Of a stretch of DNA of 64,000 bases, positions 1-12,800 are shown in pieces. The translations under genes were made by a program, and so were the position numbers. The stretch's first letter is position 1, and every line of letters starts with the position of its first letter. The notes beneath the pieces were generated by a model. It was not told the DNA's origin and made no database searches. It saw nothing but the letters and a program-made list of their open reading frames with translations. This stretch comes from Endomychus coccineus (taxonomy: Eukaryota; Arthropoda; Insecta; Coleoptera; Endomychidae), in the NCBI GenBank assembly GCA_958510875.1, contig OY294068.1, forward strand, positions 67,000,633 through 67,064,632. Reading direction: 5' to 3'.

Positions 1-2378
1 ATTTAACTGATTTAGTTGCTGACTTCTTAGAAAATCCATTTAGTGGATTAACATATGACAGAAAAGTGTTTTTTAAAGATAAACGGCCTTTACCGGATTT
101 GAAAGGATTAGTTATGACAGGTAAATTTCAAAATCGATCATTTAATAATGATAATTATAAAAAATATGTATGGTTAACGGGATCTGAGGTACACAATAAA
201 TTATATTGCTGGTATTCCTTGCTATTTACATCAGATACAACTTCATATTGGGGGCACTTGGGTTATAATGATTTGAAAAATTTAGCTCGTGGCCTAGACA
301 TACATGAAAAATCGCAGGAACATATTACATCGAGTATTAGGTTTAAATTAACCGGTAAACAGAATATTGTTAATGTGATTGATTCTGCACGAACACGCGA
401 AATCGAAAATCATAATAATACAGTTAAAGAAAACCGCGAAGTTAAAAAAAATCATTGATTTCTTATTGTATTTATCATCTCAAGATTTGGCTTTTAGAGG
501 GCATGATGAAACTGAAAATTCAGTTAATAAAGGTAATTTTAGGGAATTGTTAGATTTGTTTTGTAAATACGACAGTAAGCTTCGCGATTTTATGACTAAC
601 GCGTCAGTATTTGCAGGCACCTCAAAAACAATACAAAACGAAATTCTTGATTCAATAAATTATGTCCTCCGAAATCATATAGAAGATGAATTATTGAATG
701 TACCTTTTTTTTCGTGGCAGGTTGACGAAACAACTGATATAATGTGTAAATCACAATTATCAATAATTTTTAGATTTGTAAAAAATGGACAACTAGTGGA
801 AAGATTTTTAGGGTTTTACGATGTTAGTTCGGGAAGAACAGCGATCAATTTATTTAATTTCTTAATGGAAACATTTCAACGATTTGACTTTGCGAATAAA
901 TTAATTGCTCAAACCTACGACGGCGCATCTGTAATGGCGGGACATTTAAACGGTCTTCAAACAAAAATAAAATCAGTTTCGCCTCAGGCTATTTTCACCC
1001 ATTGTTACGCTCACAACATGAATTTGGTTTTAAGCAATGCATGTAATTCCATTAAGGAAGTTAGAATTTTTTTTTCCAACTTATCGTCATTTTCAAATTT
1101 TTTTAGCAAATCCACCAAACGAACTGAAATTTTGAATAACATAGTAGGAAAGAGAATTCCCTGTAATGCTCCAACTCGATGGAATTTTACATCACGTGCA
1201 GTGTTTACCATTCACAAAAATAAAGAAAAATTAATTGAAACATTTGATTTTATATTAAACAGTGATGACTTTTCGACAGATCAGGTTTCATTAAATGCTG
1301 CTGTTGGTTGTTTTTTCTTGATACTTTTAAATTAATATTTGAACAAACTGATCTTATTTTTCAAATTTTACAACATAAATTCACTGATATAATTTATTCA
1401 AGAGATCGTTTGAAACATCTCATTGATAAAATTTCAAGTTTCCGTAATACAGAATTTCATTTTAATATTTTATTTGAAAATTTTTCAACTTGAGGCTCCT
1501 CCCGCGAAAAGGCGGAAAACATATAATTTGGTAGACAAGAAACTACATTATAAACAACTTTTTTATGAAATTTTAGATACTATTAAAGGTCAAATTGAGA
1601 TTCGATTTTCCGATTTACATGAATTGAAGTTTTTCGACTTGACGAATAGATTTTTCGAATCTTTTTCAAAAGAGTTTCCCAATACACTTTTAGATAACTT
1701 AGTTCTCAAATACACATTTTTTGATAAAATAACACTGCACAATGAATTATGCGTTGTATACTCGGATAAAGATATTTTAGGCCAGTACGACAGTCACGCC
1801 GATATGATGAAATATATGATAGACAATGATTTGCAACAAGTTCTACCTCAGTTTTATAAAGTACTTTGTTTGACAGTAACCATTCCTGTCATGTCGGCAT
1901 CGGTGGAGAGATCATTTTCTACTCTCAAACGAATTAAAATGGACCAAAATCGTTTATACAATGTTAGTTTGATATCTATTGAAAAAGATTTAGTAAAACA
2001 CTTAAAACAAAATGATGTATTTTATGATAATATTATTGATCATTTTTCGCAAACTAAAGACCGTAGAATTCCGTTAATATATAAAAAAAGTTAATAAAAT
2101 TAATAAAAAAAAAACAAAATATGAAAAATTCCAAAAAAAAAAGAAAAAATATCAAAAATCCAAAAAAAAATAAAAAACAAAAAACGAACAAAAAAATTTT
2201 TTGCTAAGAGAAACTCTACACCTCCACGTTGGTTCTTGCTGGGCAACAATTAATTTTGTCACTGAAGTAGCTGGTACGGTCGCTGTGCAAAAGTTAAATT
2301 AATTGGCTGAGTAGAGTATATTAAAAAAAACGTTTTATGTCCAGCCTCCTCTCTTAAAAAGTTCACGAGCCGCCACTG
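1..2378 (+). mobile_element. hAT DNA transposon, left end outside the window
   Basis: The element carries a degraded hAT transposase and ends at 2378 in a sequence whose reverse complement starts CAGTGGCGGCTCGTG, a typical hAT-type terminus. The left terminus would lie before position 1, so the 8-bp target duplication cannot be checked. An A-rich tract at about 2095-2200 follows the coding part. The family assignment rests on the protein motifs and the terminus. Confidence 0.8.
66..2094 (+). pseudogene. hAT transposase (ZMYM1-like, TTF-finger/DUF4371 type), frameshifted
   Basis: A cut-and-paste transposase broken into three reading frames. The N-terminal piece (66-447) resembles a TTF-type finger region. 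The second piece (about 447-1320) holds the RNase H-like core: an Asp in WQVDETTD near 715-740, a second Asp in TYDGASVMAG near 915-940, and HCYAHNMNLVL near 1000-1030. The last piece (about 1490-2094) has the C-terminal hAT dimerisation region with SASVERSFSTLKRIK near 1893-1940, which includes the catalytic Glu. Frame changes occur near 447, 1320 and 1490, and residues seem to be missing at the last junction. It cannot encode an active enzyme as read. The start codon and BED-like finger would lie outside the window. Confidence 0.82.
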
Positions 2379-4229
2379 GTAATTATTGTTATTGAAAAAC
2401 TAAATTGAAAGATGTACTCTATATTTGAAACAGGCGATTTTATGCCTGATGCTAGAGAACAATTTTAATCGTAAGTTCGGACCGACATTTATTTTTGAAG
2501 TGGAGTTATTTTTTATTCCCTACAAAAAAGAATAACCACTTTCGCATAAATGTAGCAGAAAATGGAAGTAGAATACTATCAAAGTTGCGTTATGCGCGGG
2601 GTTGCCAAGTTGCGCTCATTTTCTCAAAATTTGTTGGAACATAAATAAAAATGTTTTTACAGAATAATCAAGAGAGAAAAACTACAGAAACTCGTAGAAA
2701 TTTTGAACCAATCATTCTGGAGTTTTCAGTTATAGATAGATAGATAAAATTGGGTTGTATAAGAGGACGCTTATTTTAATACTAGCAAGTGATAGTATTG
2801 TATTGAAAAATATCTTTGTTGAAAATTATTATAAATATTGACTGATTAGTAATCGAAATAATCGTTTCACAAGAAATTGACATTTAAGTAGGGAGGAAAT
2901 GTGAACATGCGGCAAGTCGCGTATCTATACAATTATGGTGGGCCGAACAGCTGACACCCGCGTTCCAGCGTTTATACATAATAAGCAACGTGAGAGAAGA
3001 AACAAGCCAAGAGAAGAAAGACAAACTTGGCGAAGTTATCACCTATCGTTTCCACCAACACTTTACTCGTAAAACTAGTATAATCTCTGACAATATTCTA
3101 AATTTGATCGACGTACTTTCACACGTGGGCTGATTGGCATATAAATATATAAATTTTTGCGATAGTGCCACATTAAAAAGGGTATCTTCTTCCTCAAATT
3201 CTGCATACCACTTGGAATATCATCGCGCATTTCGATAAGTTCAATTCAGCTAATATTGGTATCTCCACGCAAGCAGCGTACTTCTAAAAGGAACAAGACG
3301 AAAAACTTACCACGACACAAGTAAAATGGAAATAAGAAATAATCTGTGAGATGTATTATCAACGTAGGTTCAAGTTAATGATTTCTTCTATTATGTACAA
3401 AGTAATAATCTGAGAAAATATGTAGGATATTGAAATAAAACAAATTCAAATTTACATGAACTACAAAGTTTCATTGCTTACAAGTTTTTCATCTGTTGAT
3501 AACTAGTTTTGAAAATATCCGTGTGAAAAACAATTAAACGTTGTATGTAGTTCATATAAATTAGAATTTGTGTTTTATTTTATTAAACTATATTTTTTAG
3601 GTAAACATGTGACCACAGCTTATCTTAATAAGCAGACAAAAACAGACGTAAAGCCATTGAAATAAGTGACATAATCTAGGACGTGTTCTGCATTTAATTG
3701 GTTTTAAATATCAAAAAGATAACCCAAGAAGAGCTCTAATGGAAAGAAATAACATTCTATGTTTGAGACAAAAATGTTTAAGAGAATACGTGAAAAATTT
3801 ATATTCTTCTTCAATGAAACTTTGATTTTATCCAAAGGAATTACTATTAATTCTTGGCATGATAGTAGTATTAAGAGTGTGCGAAAGACTCAATTTCAAG
3901 GTAGATGATACATTGTCCTGCATGCTGGAGATAATAACGGTTTCATAAATGATGCCTCGCTAACTTTTACTACTAAATCCCTAAGTACTGATTATCTTGG
4001 CGATGGAGTGTATTAGGGAAAAGCTCATACCAAATTTAGAAGATCTTATTGTGATGGACAATGCCCTATACATATAAATGAAAAGTGTGTGCCTTATTAC
4101 TTACCTAGAAATTTAATAATCCTGGCAAAGTATCGAAGTGAGACATTATTAAATAATTATTTCTTGTACTATCGCACATTGATTTATTTTCCTCATAGAA
4201 TATGTATAAATGTAGAAGTGCTTAATTTA
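2379..4229. other. A+T-rich intergenic stretch, no gene seen
   Basis: No reading frame with recognisable protein similarity on either strand. I searched the minus strand for the missing last exons of the GNB5 gene that runs toward it and found nothing convincing. A segment near 3455-3510 weakly resembles one near 34900-34940, perhaps an old dispersed repeat. Confidence 0.5.
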
Positions 4230-4780
4230 AACAAAACAAAACAAAGTTCGGCAGGTCTCGAGCTTGACTGTGAAGGGGTGATTAGTTTGAGTTCTTCTAG
4301 TACGCCTATCTGGAGAACACGTAAGCTTGAGTTTTGGTTACATTAAACTCTACTATATTATCAGATTCCCATTTCAAAATCTTTGCCAGATCTTCATTAA
4401 TTGCATCAACCTGTCCCTGTTTCGCTCCTCTCCCTTCATTTTATGGTATAGGGGCTCTAGATGAGGAAGTGGTATGGAGTGTACCTTCATCTGCAAAGCT
4501 GTGGATGGGACAGGTGGTCAGTTCCAGCAAATCGTAGATATAGAGCAGAAACAAGGTTGGTGCCAAGACAGATCCCTGTGGAACACCAGCGTTGATAGCC
4601 ATTGTATCGCAGGATATTCCGTCAACTACCACATGGAGTGATCTATCTGAGAGAAAACTCGATAGTAAGCCACAACGTTGAGGCGGCAAACCATATGACG
4701 GAAGATTCCCAAGAAGGCTTTGGTGCCAGACTCGGTCAAATGCTTTGAAAATATCCAATGATAATAGTGCCTCATTGCTT
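4230..4780 (-). pseudogene. jockey-like LINE reverse-transcriptase fragment, internally deleted
   Basis: Read on the minus strand from about 4780, the fragment shows classic non-LTR reverse-transcriptase motifs: DIFKAFDRVWH, then NAGVPQGSVLAPTLFLLY, then a degenerate active site reading FADEG instead of F/YADD. The frame passes through a stop after 4441 and continues to about 4330. There it joins directly to a piece (about 4250-4320) that corresponds to the far C-terminal end of the same LINE family, preserved at 62180-62260. The intervening post-RT region is deleted. The changed active-site residue and the deletion make it inactive. Confidence 0.75.
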
Positions 4781-5034
4781 AAGGATTCTAATTCACAATG
4801 TACACTTCATTTATGTAAGACGCAGCTGCAGAATTTCCATCATTGAAATAGTGAAACCAAATTTTTAGGTAGGTACTGTCATAAAGTAGAGCAGTATTAA
4901 TATAAAGATTCTTGACCCAGTATGAATTTATATAAAAATTCTCGGGAAATAGGTCACAATAACACTCTGTTTTAAATTTTCGTCTTTACATACGTTTCGT
5001 TAATAAGTTCAACAATTTCCATTGTAAACTTCAA

Positions 5035-5863
5035 TTCACTTGTGAAATAGAAATAAACAAAAACATAAATTTCCTAGATATGAACATTAGGCATGATGCA
5101 GATGGAAAAATAAAAACTTCTTGGTTTACTAAAGAAGTTTGGTCTCAACGTTATCTTCATTTCAATTCCGTTGCACCAGCTTGTTATTAAAAAAGTGTCA
5201 TTAACAGCCTTACAGACCGCGCGGTGAAATTGTCCCACGCAGAAGACCGTCCCAAAAATTTACAAAAATTTAAAAATTGTTCGTAATACACTAGAAATGA
5301 ATGGCTACCCAAAAACGTTCTTCAATCCTATCATTAAACAGAGAATAAACAAAATCTATAATGGTTCTTCATATAAAAATAACATGATAGGTAATACAGA
5401 CAATTATATAACTTTACCACATTCCGGAGACCTCAGAAAAAAATTAAAAAATGTTTGAAAAAGTACGATATAAATGTTGCGCATAAACCTACTAACTGTG
5501 TTGGGAAATATTTCTCAAATCTAAAACCTGTAATACCTAAAGCTAAACAAACCCACACAGTATATAAATTGAATTGTTTAGATTGTGATGGAACTTACTG
5601 GAATCTCTAAACAATATTTACAAAAAATAATGTACGGCCATAAGTATAGCACAAGAAATAATAAAATTCCACCGCCCTTGCTAAGCACTGCTTTGATTAT
5701 AACCATCAGTTTGATTACAAAAATGTTAATATTTTAACTAAAGAAACCAATTATTATAAAAGATCTATCCTGGAGATGATTCACATAAAACGGGATTCGA
5801 ATTCTGTGAACCATAGGAATGATATTCAGGGATTGAGTCAGATTTATACTAACTTGACTAATT
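5035..5863 (+). pseudogene. PLE-B reverse transcriptase C-terminus and GIY-YIG region, decayed
   Basis: Starting near 5035 the translation matches the end of a PLE reverse transcriptase (INFLDMNIRHDADGKIKTSWF), followed by a stop, then blocks near 5450-5620 including KKYDINVAHKPTNCVGKYFS and KQTHTVYKLNCLDCDGTY. The last two blocks are the linker and start of the GIY-YIG endonuclease module. The C-terminal stretch corresponds to the YYKRSILEMIHIKRD block seen in the other two copies. Several stops and frameshifts are present, and an extra base disrupts the GIY motif near 5597. The same protein is better preserved at 21175-21585 and 38505-38733. Confidence 0.72.
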
Positions 5864-6231
5864 AAAACTCTTGCAAATTCCTACATGCGTCTTTATAATG
5901 TTAAAAGTATATTTTAGGAAGAACGCTTAAAGTGAATTCCAATGCAGGTCTAAAACCTTTTCAAGTACGTCATAAATCTACATCTGGTTTTGAGTAAATA
6001 TCAACAAATAGCTTCGAACTTCAGTTGCTTTGAGACCGTAGCAATATGCGTTTGTATATCATGAGAATTTTACTGAACAGTGGATTCTTATAAAAATTAT
6101 ACTTTAATATTAACGATACAATTTTCGATAATTCGTGGTTCTGTTCGTTTCGACGGCGTGGGCTTTTTGATTGAAAATTGTGCGATGTGGACGCTTGTGC
6201 TAATTAGTTTTAACCCCTTTTTACATAATAA

Positions 6232-6273
6232 GTCTTCTGATGAAGGTCGTGAGACCGAAACGTACGTAAAGAC
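6232..6273 (+). ncRNA. hammerhead ribozyme motif in PLE-B1 right terminal repeat
   Basis: All conserved core elements are present. Stem I is formed by GUCUU (6232-6236) and AAGAC (6269-6273). The core CUGAUGA is at 6237-6243. Stem II is GGUC/GACC (6245-6248 and 6253-6256) closed by a GUGA loop. The second core segment GAAA is at 6257-6260. A self-complementary ACGUACGU follows in the stem III position, then GUA at 6266-6268 as the predicted cleavage site. The stem III is so short that it may work only as a dimer, as reported for other PLE and retrozyme hammerheads. Cleavage activity is inferred, not shown. Confidence 0.78.
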
Positions 6274-6805
6274 GAAAATTTAAAACAGAGTGTTATTGTG
6301 ACCTACTTCCCGAGAATTTTTATATAAAGTAGAGCAGTAAGCTTACTTCATGGTAATGTGGTGTTTCGCCATGTCCTGGTGCAATTGTATTCTAATACCA
6401 TTGCTCTGATGCCTTCATTTACAGGGAACCTAACACAATTTCTACACGATAATTTCTGCTGCACGTCCGCTAAAAGGGTAATCCGTTCAAATACATGTCA
6501 ATACATTAAAACTAATATTCACTTTAAACTGATAAACTTTGTAAACTAAAGAATTTTACAGGCTAAAATAACGGCAAATATTTATGATTAAACATAATAA
6601 GCTCGGACTTACGAACACAACAAGTAACTTGAAAAAGCTAACCGACTAGTTAGTAATAAAGCCCATAAAGTTAATTTTGAAGGGTGTGGTTTACGACCAA
6701 CGTAATGATGTAAGTCATGTGAATTAAGAAGTTTTCATAATCAGATATGCCTTACTATGAAGTACGGGCCAAGTTATTCAGCGAGAACTGTAGTATACTA
6801 CTTAC

Positions 6806-9800
6806 AGTTGCATCATCACTCCCTGTTGCGACAGCATCTCCGCTAGGATGGAATTTTACACTGTTAACATCAGATTCGTGTCCTTCAAACGATTGTACAC
6901 ATTGACCAGAACGCATATCCCAGATCAAGACCAGTTTGTCACAGCTCTGTAATATGATATGAATATTAAATTTATTATTAGAAAGCGCTTTGATGCAACT
7001 TGATATCACATCAGGGGATCAACAAGTATGGACAGTGCGGATACGCTTGCGCGAACTACCCCAGTAAGATGTTCTTGAAGGTAAAGATAAATTGTTGGCT
7101 AGCTGTAACCTGTAGCGTGGGTGATGACGCGAACACGTTCCTAGTTTCGAAATAACCTATGAGCGCTGCAGTATCAAGTATATGCACTGATCATAATAAT
7201 ATTGAATTGTCATGTTGTCAAACTAATACGTGTAATAATTATCAGCTAAGAACAAGTAATGTAATATTAAATTCTGAAGAAAATCTATTTATTTTCGGTA
7301 TATGTAGTATACCAATAATGAAAGAACCACTCACCCCAGATACAAATGTATTTCCTGTTTCAGAAGGTGCCAAATCAATAGACATCACATCTTCAGAGTG
7401 GCCATGAAAACTTTGTAATAACTGTCCTGATTCCACATCCCAAAGAGCACAAGTTGAATCACCACTCCCAGTTAAAATCTATAAGCAAATTTCTTCAATT
7501 TTCAAGACCAACTAAAAATTGATTATTGAAGCCGATACTTTAGGGTAATTTATCGTATTGATAAAGAAAATAAAGAAACATTTTTTTCTGTGCATAGCAT
7601 CATTAATTTTATCACGAAACGTGATACTATTAGGAACTAAAAACACTATAATTTTACTAACTTACTCATTATTCACAGAGCTAATATACATTGTACATTG
7701 TTTTGGAATATCTCGGTTTATTGTATGGAAATATACCCATTCAATAACAATATTAAAAAGGGCGGTATCCATTAAGTCTACTACTTGCAGAAAGTAGTTT
7801 CGTCTTCACAGATAGCCAGAGACAATGTATTTTTCTGGCATAGATATGTAGATGATATTCTAGGGAAGAAAACAGTATGTCTTCAGAGACAATATATCCT
7901 TTTGGCATAAATATGTAGATGACATTCTAGCATGTTTTACAGGAACTTCAAGACATAAATATTACTCAATTTCATTAATAATACTCACCCAAACATAGAT
8001 TTCACACTAGAAACAGAGACTGATAACAAAATAAAATTTCTAGATCTTACTATCATCAAGAAAGATTGTCCGTTATCAATACCCATTTTTACAGATATTA
8101 TTACTGATCACTCTACCCCTAAGCAATAGACTCATCCTTAAAATTAGACATAATAAGAACCTTTGCAGCAACTAATGGCTATAAGAAATTGACATCATAA
8201 ATTATTTAATTTCCAAAATACAACAAAAATTGCCGTCCTTAATATATACCCCAGCTCCGAGGCTAATGATAAACACAAATTTAGATGCAAATTTGGTTAT
8301 TTTGGTCCAATAAAAAACAATGACATTATTAAGACGGAGTGAGCAAAACGAACGAAGTTTCCTCTTGACTCGGGTTATACAGTACAAGGTATGTTTTTGT
8401 GTAGCGGCCAAACGATAAATGCAATCCACTTAAAATTCTGAGACAAACTAGACATGATGTTCCAAACTTATTGGCATAATAATTCAAAATCGTATCTTGA
8501 GCCGTTTCGAGCGGTCCGTCGAAATACTCGACGCTATCCGCTTTGTTTCACGTAGCTTTATTTGCACTAACTATCTTAGAGTATCTGGAGATTGTAGAGA
8601 GAAAGAGAACATTCCGTTCGAATCTACTGGTGCGGCACCTGGCAAAGGGCTAGCGCGTTCCGTTTTTCCGCTTTTTACTAATTTAATTAAGAGGGGCTTA
8701 TACGAAAGACGGAGTGAGTATAGCCAATAGTAAAATGAACAAATAAAATTAATAAGAGTTTGATTTTGTCTAGTTTAATTAAGACTTAAGACGGAGTGAG
8801 CGTATAAAACTGTAAAATGAGCAAATGAAATATATATGTTTGATTTTCACCAATTTAATTAAAACGGAGCGAGCGAAAGGGAGGTATTTCACTCAAGATG
8901 GAGTGAGCCTAGCGCACAGTAACATGAACAAATAAAATAAATATAAAAATTTGTTTTTGACTAATTTAATTAAGACGGAGCGAGCGTAAGAAACGGTATT
9001 TCGATTAAGACAAAGTGAGCGTAGCGAACAGTAAAATGAACAAATAAAATAAATATAAGAGTTTGATTTTCACTAATTTAATTAAGACGGAGTGAACGTA
9101 GCGAACAGTAAAATAAGCAAATAGAATAAATATCGGTTTAATTTTCACTTATTTCACTCAAGACGCAATGAGCGTAAGAACAGTAAAATGAACAAATAAA
9201 TATAAGTTTGAAGAAATGAAATAAATATAAGAGTTTGATTTTCACTAATTTAATTATACGGAGTGAACATAGCGAATGAAGTGTATGATGTTTTCGGTTC
9301 GCTAACTCCGTCTTAACCCTTTGGACATATGGGCCGCGTACTGACCGACCTCCTAGTCTCTAAACAGAATTTATATATTACCTTTACAGTTTAAACACCA
9401 TCATATATTTTTTAATACCAAAGATTAGACATAAGTTCAAAAAGTCAGGAGTTTATAAGGTAATAGCTCAGATTGTGATAGCCAGCGCATAGGCCAGATC
9501 GGTCCCGCTCAATCGGTATTAGGTATAGAGAACATTTTTGAGATCCTTTAATACACAAAAAAAATCGGTTGTCTGTAAAGTCGGTTTACTGACGATAGTT
9601 GAACGTGAGAACGTCATAAGAAAATACTGATGGAATGGTTTCATTTTTCAAAAGAAAATTTTAATTTTATTTGTTTGATAGATATTTTGTATGGATATAG
9701 AGAAGGAGGTAAATGGAAATCACAATTGAATTGATCAAGTTACATTTATTTGTACGCATAAATACAATTATGTCAATTTAGCTTTTAAAAAGCCCACCTC

Positions 9801-12800
9801 AATGTGTGTATATCAAATAGGAGAAAATTGTTCCCTTTGACGGCTGGCTGGTCCTACCTGTCATTTCAGACACGTTGTTATGATATGTGGAAGATTTAAC
9901 ATTTATGTTTTAATTTTTTGAAATCATAGCTACGCTCGATAATTATTTCGATCGAATAGTAAAGCAATTGATTTTTTACTCATCGTGAAATAGTTCTGTT
10001 AACTTATTGTTATAGTTTTGTCAATTATAGCATAACCTACAATCGCTGCACTAGCGGACCGATGCTATTTATTTTAATGATGAAAGCACGAATATTCGAC
10101 AATATATCACTGAACATATATTTAATATCGAAAGAATCATTACCTTTATCGCCGCAATTATCGTTGCTATAAACAATTGACACCACATTCACTTTTCACT
10201 GCACTTACGAAAACATGTAAATGTATTATTGTATAGCAGCTGTCCACGCGCATCGCATCGGTCACTCAAGTAGAAGAGCTCGCTTGCACTTCAAGCCTTA
10301 AATGGAACGCCTCAGAGCGAGGTAACGCACAGCCGGTCAGAGCGAGGTAACGGCAAATGAGTCATGTTTTCTCGTGCGTGCAGCCGGCTCCATCGAATTA
10401 TAAGACGTTGTCACGTCAAAAACAGATTCCACCTTTACCAATCGTCTTTTAGAAAATAAGCCCCTCCCCACCAAATGTTAATTAATTTAGAAGTGTTAAT
10501 CTATTTCGCAACAGGCGACAGGCGCTTCTACTAAAAAATATAAACCATCATCTCTTAACGTGTCTGGTTTTTTATTATATTTCAAATATTTTTGGTTCGA
10601 AAACTTAGAGATGAGACAAATATACTAGAATCAGGTTTTTTTAAGTTATATTATTGTAGGAATAATTGCAAAAATGTTACGAAGAATGACTCTTGTAAAC
10701 TAGACAGACAAGGACAGCAAGTTTGATCCTGCGTGGTTCACGGGATCGCTGTCTCAGAGCTCAGATATATGATTTCTGAATTACTAGAAGTCTGGGAATG
10801 CAGTGGCCACTACTTTGGGTACAACTAAGTTTGTTATTTGTACAAGTGTAACACAATTATTATGTATCAGTTCCTGCTCCAAACAATAAAAGTATTAGAG
10901 CGAATACAGAATAGGTAATTAGAAATATTTCCTAAAATTGTCTAGAACTAATGTGATTTGGAATAAATTTTTTTCCGATTTGTCTTTGCTTTGTAATTTT
11001 TTCCTTCTTTCCTATATTTAGTTAAACTGGAATATTGTAGTATTAATTTTTTTTTGTATCTTTGTGTCAAATTTAAATATTGTATGTCTTCTTAAGCTCT
11101 GGTCTCTGTATATTTTAATTTTGTACAAATAATGCGGTTTACCTGTCTGTAAATAAATAAATAATAAGACCAATAGCCATAGGAAACCACAACAAATTTT
11201 GAAATAAATTTCTTTCTTTTTGAATAACCTTGAATATACAGATTGGGATAAATCAGTAGCGTTCAACAAATTCACATGAAGAAAATGGAAAAATCATAAG
11301 AGTAAAGCACTCTCTAGTGTTTGTCTAGTATTACATACTCATACATTCAGATCATACATGACTGCTCCTCAAATATAATACAGAAACCTTTAATAAAATT
11401 ACACGTGTCTGAGAAAGTGGAAACATTACAAAGCTGAAGCACCTTTTGGAGAGTTTTGGTGAGATTATTTACCAATTATGTCTGTTTTCTCCTTCAAGAA
11501 ATATTGAAAGTTAAGAAAAATTTATTACATACTGTGGTTTATGAGAAAATCTGAAAATGACAAGATTTAATTGCCATTTATAATTTTATAGTTCCCAAAA
11601 ATATAAAATATTCTGTGATTCACCAATTTCCTTGAATTATGTTGAAGACACATCCATACCAGACATCTATAGAACTATTTTTATTGTTAAAATAAAGTGT
11701 TTTTTTCGGATCAGAATACATTCCTTATTCCTGGGTAAAGAAAGTAATTTGATTTAACTCAATTACAACTATTGACTTGAACTGCCATTAAAGAACTTTT
11801 TAAAAAATTGTTCCCTTAGTTACCTGCTGATCTGAATTGGGAAATATACAGCAGCTCATATAACTGGTATGTGTGCCCACAGTTTTCTTTTTCAAAGTCA
11901 CGTCTTCATCCAAACTGAGAGGATACACTGTTACCTTATTGTCCAATCCTCTGAAACAATTATTGTGAATAAATGTAACCCTAAGTTATTATTAATGAAA
12001 GATACCCGCAAGCAACTAAATTGCCTGATGGTGCATATGCACAGGCCATAACCCAGGTTGTAGGCATTGTAACTGCATGCTCCTTGTTAGTTGTAAAAGC
12101 ATCCCAAATAATCATTTTCCCATCCTATTACAAAAACATTGAGTTAGATAATAATGAGGCATGCAAAGTCAAATAATTAGTTCATTAATACGAAATTAAT
12201 TATAACCAAAAACCATATATTATTATTTATAAACTAACTGCAAAATATCTGGAACAGACAAGAAATATTAGTAATCCTATCACCCTTCAAAACAATTTAA
12301 TCACTTCCACTTTCAACAAGTCATTTAACAAAATTATTGGGTTGAAAAGTAAAATACATTATTCTACCATTTCATGAAATGGTATAATTCCAATGCATGT
12401 TTCCTTCTTTATTACATCAGAATGTTTCTTATAATACATTATAACTAGTCATATTTATTACTTATATGATAAAAACTACTTTTAATAAGGAGGGTTGGAT
12501 CATAAGAAGAATGAAGTTTAAACCCTATGAAAAATTATTAATTCAATATTAATTGAGTAAGTAATATAAGAACATCAATCTTCCTTTGAAGCCAATAATA
12601 ATCTATCCATCTACATATGTAGTGTTTAACATTAAAAAGCATGTATCAATAAAATTTAAATTATTTGGCCAAGATTACGTTGAATATTTTCCTGGATGCC
12701 TGTATTGAATTTTTGAACCAGTTTTTCATATATTACTATTTACTCAATTTAAAACTTTTGAAGTTTGATCTTGATAGCATTTCAAATTTTTTTGAAATAT

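Larger units (their letters stand above)
4897..6323 (+). mobile_element. Penelope-like element, family B copy 1 (PLE-B1)
   Basis: The insertion is flanked by a perfect 16-bp direct repeat, ATAAAGTAGAGCAGTA, at 4881-4896 and 6324-6339. Its left end (about 4917-4995) is an inverted, truncated copy of its right terminal repeat (about 6255-6323). Inverted terminal pseudo-repeats of this sort are typical of Penelope-like elements. It holds a 5'-truncated, decayed reverse transcriptase/GIY-YIG frame and a complete hammerhead-like motif near its right end. Confidence 0.78.

Noticed and set aside
4975..5000. Half hammerhead in the left arm of PLE-B1
   Set aside because: It keeps the stem III/cleavage half (inverse of ACGTATGTAAAGACG) but the CUGAUGA half is deleted.
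11040..11168. Possible LINE 3' tail ending in TAAATAAATAAATAA
   Set aside because: No LINE coding remnant in front of it and no target duplication could be shown.
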